Origin: an uncultured Bacilli bacterium
GTDB lineage: Bacteria; Bacillota_I; Bacilli_A; RF39; UBA660
DNA: 64,000 bases
Direction: 5' to 3'
Assembly (NCBI GenBank): GCA_934086315.1
Contig: CAKOHZ010000002.1
Location: 248,001 to 312,000, forward strand
The notes beneath the pieces were generated by a model, which worked only from the letters and a program-made list of their open reading frames with translations, was not told where the DNA came from and searched no databases. Positions within the stretch are counted from its first letter, which is position 1, and every line of letters starts with the position of its first letter. This document shows, piece by piece, positions 58,754-64,000 of this stretch. A program made the position numbers and the translations under genes.

Positions 58754-60871
58754 TTATTGATTTGAAAAGTTTTCCATCCATTCACTATAAGGTGTTACTT
58801 TTTCATAATCACTTAAATGTCTAACTTTTAAATTAACTTGTGATTTATAATACTTATCAAATAGTTTTTTCTTTTTCTTACAAGTTTCTTCATCTAATGT
58901 TTTAGGTACATTATTTTCAATATAATATTTCTTACTATAAGTTTTATTAAAGTAATAGAAATTAGATTTATCGTCTACTAAACTTGTTACAATTTTACTA
59001 GTCATTTTATGATGAATATGACCATATTCACCTTCTGGATTATGAGTTACTATTTTATCCCAATTTTTAAGTTTTATTATATTATTAAGATCACTTGTAA
59101 TTGAACTATACTCTTTTTCCCAATCTGACTTTTTACCATCAACTAAATCTGGATATCCAAGTGTTATATATTCATCATCAAAATAACCCATCATATGTTT
59201 AAATTCTTTTAATCTTGTTTCACTAACACCACAAGTAATACAAACTACAACATAATCATCTTTCATAAGTTCAGTACCACCAAATAATAAATCATCATCT
59301 GGATGAGCAACTACCATTAGATTTTTATATTTATAATCTTCTGTAAATAATAATTTATATCTAATATCATTTGGTTCTAAAACTTTTACATCAGCTTTAG
59401 TATCAAAGCCATAGAAATCTAAAAATCTCTTATCCCATGTATCACTTACAGGACTATTCTTCCATACGAAATTATAAAATCTAGTTTTTTTAATATAAAT
59501 AGGATTCATATTTGCTTCTACTTGTCTTTTAACTATTTCATATCTTTCATTGTTACTTACATATATACTATAATAAATGTATAAATATGATGAAAGAACT
59601 ATAACAAGTATAACTAGTAAAGCCCTAGTAATATATCCATTTTTATCTTGTATTAATAAATTATAAAGTTCACTAGCCATTAATATATACATAACTAAAG
59701 CTGGTAAACTACATCTTGATCCAACTGGAGTTAAAACTAATAATGGCCCTAATATTATAACTATACTAACCATATAGAATATCAATCTATAACCAATGGT
59801 TCTATCATAATATTTACTTTTATCAAAGAATACTAATATTACTATTAATAATAGTGACAAGCAATAAAATGCAGTCGCAAACCCAGTAAAATAATGACTA
59901 GTACCAGTAATTATTTTAAAATCAAACTCAGTTCCTAACATTAAGAATACACTATAGAATATACTAACTAAATTTAATAGTTGTAAACTAACTTTTTTCC
60001 ATTTAACAACTTTATTATTAACAAGAAATTTATAACTTAAAACTAACATAAATGCACTAACTACAAAGTTAATAACTAAATTACGAGAAAATGCATTAGT
60101 TTGTATTTTATTGAAATAATTTCTAGCCATTGTAACAATAATTGATTGTTTAGTTGTTACTGTTCTATAAAAGTCGTCACCTTTCACTACATGTAAATAA
60201 GCACCATTAGTAAACATAATTATAGATCCAACTATTACACCAGCAAAATATATTAAATAACTTTTAGGAATCTTTTTATATCTAATATATGAATAAATAC
60301 AAAGTACTACACATAATGCTAATAAATATGTAGTAATATGTTCCATAAATAATGTACTACAAACACCTAATATAAATAATAAGACTAAATTATACCATTT
60401 TTCTTTAAAGTCTATTTTCTTTAATGCATCCTTAATATATGCAATAAATATTAATACTAATAACATATTAAATGAATAATTAATAAATCCACTAGTATTA
60501 ACAATAGTTTCTCTAAATACAAATTTATTAATTAAGAATAACATTAATATAGAGAACACCATAATACCATTATTATTTTTATTAACTATTTTCTTTATTA
60601 AATAACCAATACCAAAATATGTAATAGTCATTAATAAAGTTTTAAAAATATTACTTCTAGTTAACAATATAACAAGTAAATTACCTAGATATCTACCATT
60701 ATAATCTTTAAACCATATATCTAATCTCTCTAAACCTGTTTTACTTCCCCAAGCCCAATCATCATTAGAATAAGGAAAGAAATAAGTAAGAACAAATAAG
60801 AATACAAATAAAAATGTATAAAGTAAATATGTCTTCCAATTCTTTTTAATATTTTGTTTTAATTTTTTCAT
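58754..60871 (-). CDS. Fusion of a polytopic membrane domain and a PIG-L-type deacetylase domain
   Basis: 705 aa. The first 460 residues have about ten membrane helices with an early extracellular WFKDYNGRYLGNLLVILLTR loop, like DUF6056 proteins or GT-C-type glycosyltransferases. From about 530 a PIG-L/LmbE domain follows: NLMVVAHPDDDLLFGG (AHPDDD, zinc and catalytic Asp) and THNPEGEYGHIHHKM (HxxH). PIG-L enzymes N-deacetylate GlcNAc-containing substrates. In this place it may modify the wall polymer or its linkage unit. It overlaps the TagF-like gene by 26 bases. The fusion is uncommon; the reaction is inferred. Confidence 0.82.
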   Translation of the reverse strand: MKKLKQNIKKNWKTYLLYTFLFVFLFVLTYFFPYSNDDWAWGSKTGLERLDIWFKDYNGRYLGNLLVILLTRSNIFKTLLMTITYFGIGYLIKKIVNKNNNGIMVFSILMLFLINKFVFRETIVNTSGFINYSFNMLLVLIFIAYIKDALKKIDFKEKWYNLVLLFILGVCSTLFMEHITTYLLALCVVLCIYSYIRYKKIPKSYLIYFAGVIVGSIIMFTNGAYLHVVKGDDFYRTVTTKQSIIVTMARNYFNKIQTNAFSRNLVINFVVSAFMLVLSYKFLVNNKVVKWKKVSLQLLNLVSIFYSVFLMLGTEFDFKIITGTSHYFTGFATAFYCLSLLLIVILVFFDKSKYYDRTIGYRLIFYMVSIVIILGPLLVLTPVGSRCSLPALVMYILMASELYNLLIQDKNGYITRALLVILVIVLSSYLYIYYSIYVSNNERYEIVKRQVEANMNPIYIKKTRFYNFVWKNSPVSDTWDKRFLDFYGFDTKADVKVLEPNDIRYKLLFTEDYKYKNLMVVAHPDDDLLFGGTELMKDDYVVVCITCGVSETRLKEFKHMMGYFDDEYITLGYPDLVDGKKSDWEKEYSSITSDLNNIIKLKNWDKIVTHNPEGEYGHIHHKMTSKIVTSLVDDKSNFYYFNKTYSKKYYIENNVPKTLDEETCKKKKKLFDKYYKSQVNLKVRHLSDYEKVTPYSEWMENFSNQ

Positions 60872-62012
60872 TTTTACTCCTCACACACAATTCCACAAAA
60901 TCTATTATATCACTTGTATAACTCTTTTCAAATTCTTTTATATATTTTTTTCTAAAAACATTTAATTTATTCATATCATAATTATCATTATCAATTTCAT
61001 TATATAATTCTTCTAAATTTAAACATATTTTACCAGGCATTTCTTTATCATATTTTAAATAAAAATCCCTATCATTAACATAATCCTTTTTATCATAAGC
61101 ATAAAACATCATTGGTTTACCTATAATAGCTACCTCATATATAACAGCTGAATAATCACTTATAACTTTATCAGATACAAATACCATCTCATAAGTATTA
61201 AAACTTTTATCAAATATAGCTTCTTTATTATCAAAAGTATACTTAGTAAGTGGATGTAACTTAACTATTAAGTTATATTTTTTATAATTAAAATTATCTA
61301 TGAATTCTTTTATATATTTATAATCATAATCTCCATCTCTAAAAGTTGGACAATATAATATATTTTTCTTTTTATTTTTAAGTTTTGGATACTTACTATA
61401 TATTTTATCACTAACCTTTTTAATGTTATCTTTATCAACCATTAAATCTAATCTAGGAAGTGGATATACTCTAAATTTGCTTTCATCTTGACCAAATGCT
61501 TCACTGAAAAATTTTATACAATATTGACTACTAGCAAATATATAATCATAATTATTATGCATATTCATAACACTAGCAAGTTTTTTATTATCAACATATT
61601 TAACTCTTTCATTATTATTGTTTATTACACTTAGTCCAAACTTCTTAAACGCACCCATCGCATGCCACATTTGTATAACAGTTAAACTCTTTTTATGTTT
61701 ACAATTACTTATAACGATACAATAAGAATCAAGTATAACTACTTTACTAGTTGCTATAAAGTACATTTGTTTAAACATATGGAATATATACTTTATCTTA
61801 TTAAGAAGACCAGAATCTAATGTCTTACATAAATATACTACATCATATTCTGGCATTTCTTTTTTTATTTTCTTACCAAGTAAAACAAAATCAACATTAA
61901 TATTATTTGATTGTCTACTTATAAAAGTAATTCTATTTTTAGTTTTAAATAATTTAAATATAGAATATATAATATTAAGAATAAACTTAAATATTTTAAT
62001 TAGTATTATCAT
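60846..62012 (-). CDS. TagF-like CDP-glycerol glycerophosphotransferase
   Basis: 388 aa. Starts with a hydrophobic helix (MIILIKIFKFILNIIYSIFK) and basic residues for membrane contact. The glyphos_transf domain has IQMWHAMGAFKKFG, LYCPTFRDGDY, VKLHPLTKYTF and SDKVISDYSAVIYEVAIIGKPMMFYAYD, with the catalytic His/Asp/Ser of TagF/TagB enzymes. It transfers polyol phosphate units to the teichoic acid chain. Which polyol it uses cannot be told. AGGGGAAAAAG precedes the ATG. It overlaps the upstream paralogue by 17 bases. Confidence 0.9.
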   Translation of the reverse strand: MIILIKIFKFILNIIYSIFKLFKTKNRITFISRQSNNINVDFVLLGKKIKKEMPEYDVVYLCKTLDSGLLNKIKYIFHMFKQMYFIATSKVVILDSYCIVISNCKHKKSLTVIQMWHAMGAFKKFGLSVINNNNERVKYVDNKKLASVMNMHNNYDYIFASSQYCIKFFSEAFGQDESKFRVYPLPRLDLMVDKDNIKKVSDKIYSKYPKLKNKKKNILYCPTFRDGDYDYKYIKEFIDNFNYKKYNLIVKLHPLTKYTFDNKEAIFDKSFNTYEMVFVSDKVISDYSAVIYEVAIIGKPMMFYAYDKKDYVNDRDFYLKYDKEMPGKICLNLEELYNEIDNDNYDMNKLNVFRKKYIKEFEKSYTSDIIDFVELCVRSKNEKIKTKY

Positions 62013-63159
62013 CTTTTTCCCCTGTTATTAATTTCTTAACTACTCTTTCAGTACTCTTTCCATCACAAGCTCCACAAAAGAAATCGAAGAATTCTTTAAG
62101 TTTCTTTTTATCAACTTTTCCATTCTTAATTGAATTAATAAGTTCTTTATTATTATGAGCTACATCTCCGTAAGTATATTTAGAAAATGGATAATAAAAG
62201 CCTCTACTGCCATCATAATCTTTATAATCAGGTGTATAGAATATAACTGGTTTATTAAAGAATGAATATTCAAATATAACAGAACTATAATCAGTAATTA
62301 ATATATCTGTTATAAATAATAGATCATTTATTTCTCTCTCGCCACTTAAATCATAATAAAAGTCATCATTATCAAAATCTATATCTGGCATTTCTTTAAT
62401 AAATGGATGCATTTTTACTAAGAATACATAATCTTTAGAAAAGTTCTTTTTTATTAAATCAAAGTCTATCAAACTATAATCATAGTAAGCACTCTTTTGA
62501 CCTTGTCCTCTAAATGTAGGTGCGAATAATATAACTTTTTTATTTTTAAATTGAGGATATTTTTTATATAAAGTATTTCTTATATTCTTTTTATATTCAT
62601 CACTGAAAAAAATATCTGTTCTAGGAACACCATATGGATGAACCTTTTCAATATCTATGCCAAATGCTTCTGCATAATTTCCTCTTATATTTTCAGAACT
62701 AACTATTGTATCAGTATAATTTTTATGTGTTAAACTAGTATTATTATAACCATTTTTACTCTTATTTCTACTATAACCTACTGTTTTAAAAGCACCCATT
62801 GCATGCCATACTTGAATTAGTTTAGCATTTTCTCTTATTTTTAATGGATAAATCAATGGATAAAAATCATCAACAAGAATATATTTTGATCTTGCTATAT
62901 CTCTAACTAAACTTATTTTTTCTTTAAATTCTCTTCTTGTTTTTAATGATTTTTTTAAATGACTCTTAAGCTTATACTCTGGATTATTTTCTTTCAAATA
63001 GTTATAAATAAACTCAAAATTTCCAGAGATATGGTCTCTGGAATCTGATAGAAATAATACTTGTTTTTCATCTATTTCATATTTTTTAACATAATAATTA
63101 TAAATGATTATACAAAATAGTCTCTTAACTTTTTGTAAAAAACCTTTTATATATTTCAT
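61996..63159 (-). CDS. TagF-like CDP-polyol phosphotransferase
   Basis: 387 aa, paralogue of the next gene. N-terminal basic helix, then IQVWHAMGAFKTVGYSRN, LFAPTFRGQGQKSAYYDYSLIDFD, VKMHPFIKEMPDIDF and ITDILITDYSSVIFEYSFFNKPVIFYTPD. Its sequence GYSRN and the adjacent tarJ gene suggest a TarL/TarK-like ribitol-phosphate polymerase, while the other paralogue may be TagB/TagF-like (primer). This division is inference. The two-base gap to tarJ makes a single operon. Confidence 0.88.
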   Translation of the reverse strand: MKYIKGFLQKVKRLFCIIIYNYYVKKYEIDEKQVLFLSDSRDHISGNFEFIYNYLKENNPEYKLKSHLKKSLKTRREFKEKISLVRDIARSKYILVDDFYPLIYPLKIRENAKLIQVWHAMGAFKTVGYSRNKSKNGYNNTSLTHKNYTDTIVSSENIRGNYAEAFGIDIEKVHPYGVPRTDIFFSDEYKKNIRNTLYKKYPQFKNKKVILFAPTFRGQGQKSAYYDYSLIDFDLIKKNFSKDYVFLVKMHPFIKEMPDIDFDNDDFYYDLSGEREINDLLFITDILITDYSSVIFEYSFFNKPVIFYTPDYKDYDGSRGFYYPFSKYTYGDVAHNNKELINSIKNGKVDKKKLKEFFDFFCGACDGKSTERVVKKLITGEKDDNTN

Positions 63160-63160
63160 A

Positions 63161-64000
63161 TTAAATCTCCCATTTCATAATAGTTTTAAAATCATTATTC
63201 AAATCTTGTTGGAATGCAGAATGTATATCATTAACAGAATGAACTTCTACTTCACTTGATATTATAGTACTTAGATAATCAGCAACATCTTCATTTTCTT
63301 CTATAAATTTAATTGATGCATCAAAATCTTCATATCCACTTCTACTATTACCAAGTAATGATAATCCTTTTTCAAGAATCATTCTTGTATTTAATGGAAC
63401 ATTGTTTTCACTAACACCCATTAATGCAATGCTTCCTTGTGGATTAATTATATCTATAATTTGATTTATAGCAAGTTCTGCTTTAGTTCCACCAACACAT
63501 TCAAATGCATGATCGACTGTAACACCTTCAGGTATTTCAGCAACTTGATATATTTCATCAGCAAATTGGAAATAATGAAGCTTCTCATATCTATTACCAA
63601 AAACTATAATTTTAGCATTAGGGAATGTTTTCTTAAGAACAAGTGCAGTAACAAATCCAACACTTCCATCTCCCCATACACCTATAGTTTGTCTTTTCAT
63701 ATGGCTATATCCTTCAAAATGTTCAAGTGCATTCATAGCAACACTTAATAATTCTAAAAGAACAGCTATTCTATCTTCAATCTTAGTATATTTTATAATT
63801 CTAGATCTTTCGATATCTACAATACTTTGCATGAATCCATCATAACCACTAGATTTAAATAAACTACTTCTTAAATAATTTTCTTTAATAATTGAATCTG
63901 TTTCTCTAGGAGTATTTGGTATCATAACAACACTATCACCTGGCTTAAATTCACCTTTAGGATCAAATACTACCTTACCAACACATTCATGTATTAGAGC
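63161..64000 (-). CDS. tarJ: Ribulose-5-phosphate reductase TarJ (5' end cut by window edge)
   Basis: 279 residues visible; the coding frame is open through position 64000, so the N-terminus lies outside. The first methionine in the visible frame at 63925 is not the start, since ALIHECVGKVVF and GEFKPGDSVVMIPNTPRE continue upstream, typical of zinc-dependent medium-chain dehydrogenases. Rossmann motif IGVWGDGSVGFVTALVL, then DHAFECVGGTKAELAINQIID and GVSENNVPLNTRMILEKGLSLLGNSRSG match TarJ closely. TarJ makes ribitol 5-phosphate for CDP-ribitol. Partner tarI is expected just beyond the window. Confidence 0.9.
   Translation of the reverse strand, partial: ALIHECVGKVVFDPKGEFKPGDSVVMIPNTPRETDSIIKENYLRSSLFKSSGYDGFMQSIVDIERSRIIKYTKIEDRIAVLLELLSVAMNALEHFEGYSHMKRQTIGVWGDGSVGFVTALVLKKTFPNAKIIVFGNRYEKLHYFQFADEIYQVAEIPEGVTVDHAFECVGGTKAELAINQIIDIINPQGSIALMGVSENNVPLNTRMILEKGLSLLGNSRSGYEDFDASIKFIEENEDVADYLSTIISSEVEVHSVNDIHSAFQQDLNNDFKTIMKWEI

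Overview
This is a chromosomal window from a very AT-rich (by eye well under one third G+C), walled, apparently spore-forming low-GC Gram-positive bacterium. Evidence is CotE, a tricistronic GerA/GerC/GerB-type germinant receptor, GpsB, RodZ, RNase J, YlxM/FtsY, PriA and a TagGH/TagF/TarJ wall teichoic acid cluster. The standard genetic code fits (TGG is used for Trp and reading frames end normally at TGA). The many short membrane-anchored proteins, zinc-ribbon proteins and tightly overlapping minus-strand operons suggest an uncultured gut Bacilli lineage (Erysipelotrichia/RF39-like). That placement is inference from gene content only.

Layout. 1-3.7 kb: a truncated SPFH protein, a stomatin-like protein, two small pilin-like membrane proteins, then ylxM-ftsY. 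3.7-8.7 kb: divergent promoters, RNase J on the plus strand, an HTH-metallophosphoesterase, a CPBP protease and a DUF1003 protein. 8.7-13.6 kb is the most accessory-looking block: a MoxR AAA+ ATPase, a degenerate AAA-like partner and an HExxH/VWA protein in one overlapping operon, preceded by a KilA-N C-domain protein behind a leader-peptide/terminator attenuator, a decayed gene and then tRNA-Ala. 13.7-32 kb is mostly housekeeping: yvcK, a VanY-like pseudoenzyme, cysS, recA with an SOS-like operator, pgsA, rodZ, rnpB, gpsB, fmt, priA, an MBL hydrolase, miaB, zinc-ribbon/thioredoxin proteins and uvrB.

32-50 kb: an LRR_5 surface protein, a C39-like peptidase, trpS under a Trp T-box followed by a Trp-containing mini-ORF, a UcpA-like dehydrogenase, a thioredoxin-like protein, an HTH-TM protein, a J-domain protein, a GdpP-like DHH phosphoesterase, cotE, an ABC exporter preceded by an unannotated 30-residue peptide gene, a VPNTG-anchored MucBP repeat protein, an M48 protease and a YkuE-like phosphoesterase. 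50.6-54.2 kb: the germination operon. 54.2-57.1 kb: a hypothetical gene, rpsP-khpA, a HAD phosphatase and a geranylgeranyl-reductase-like flavoprotein. 57.1-64 kb: teichoic acid genes tagH, tagG, a membrane/PIG-L fusion, two TagF-like transferases and tarJ (cut by the window end).

How genes work together. The clearest local systems are: (i) synthesis and export of a ribitol-type wall polymer; (ii) spore coat and germination functions; (iii) the MoxR-VWA chaperone/metalloprotease-like module; (iv) a peptide-plus-exporter unit with its own promoter and an internal attenuating terminator; (v) tryptophan-responsive control of trpS. I see no CRISPR array, no recognisable transposase and no rRNA.
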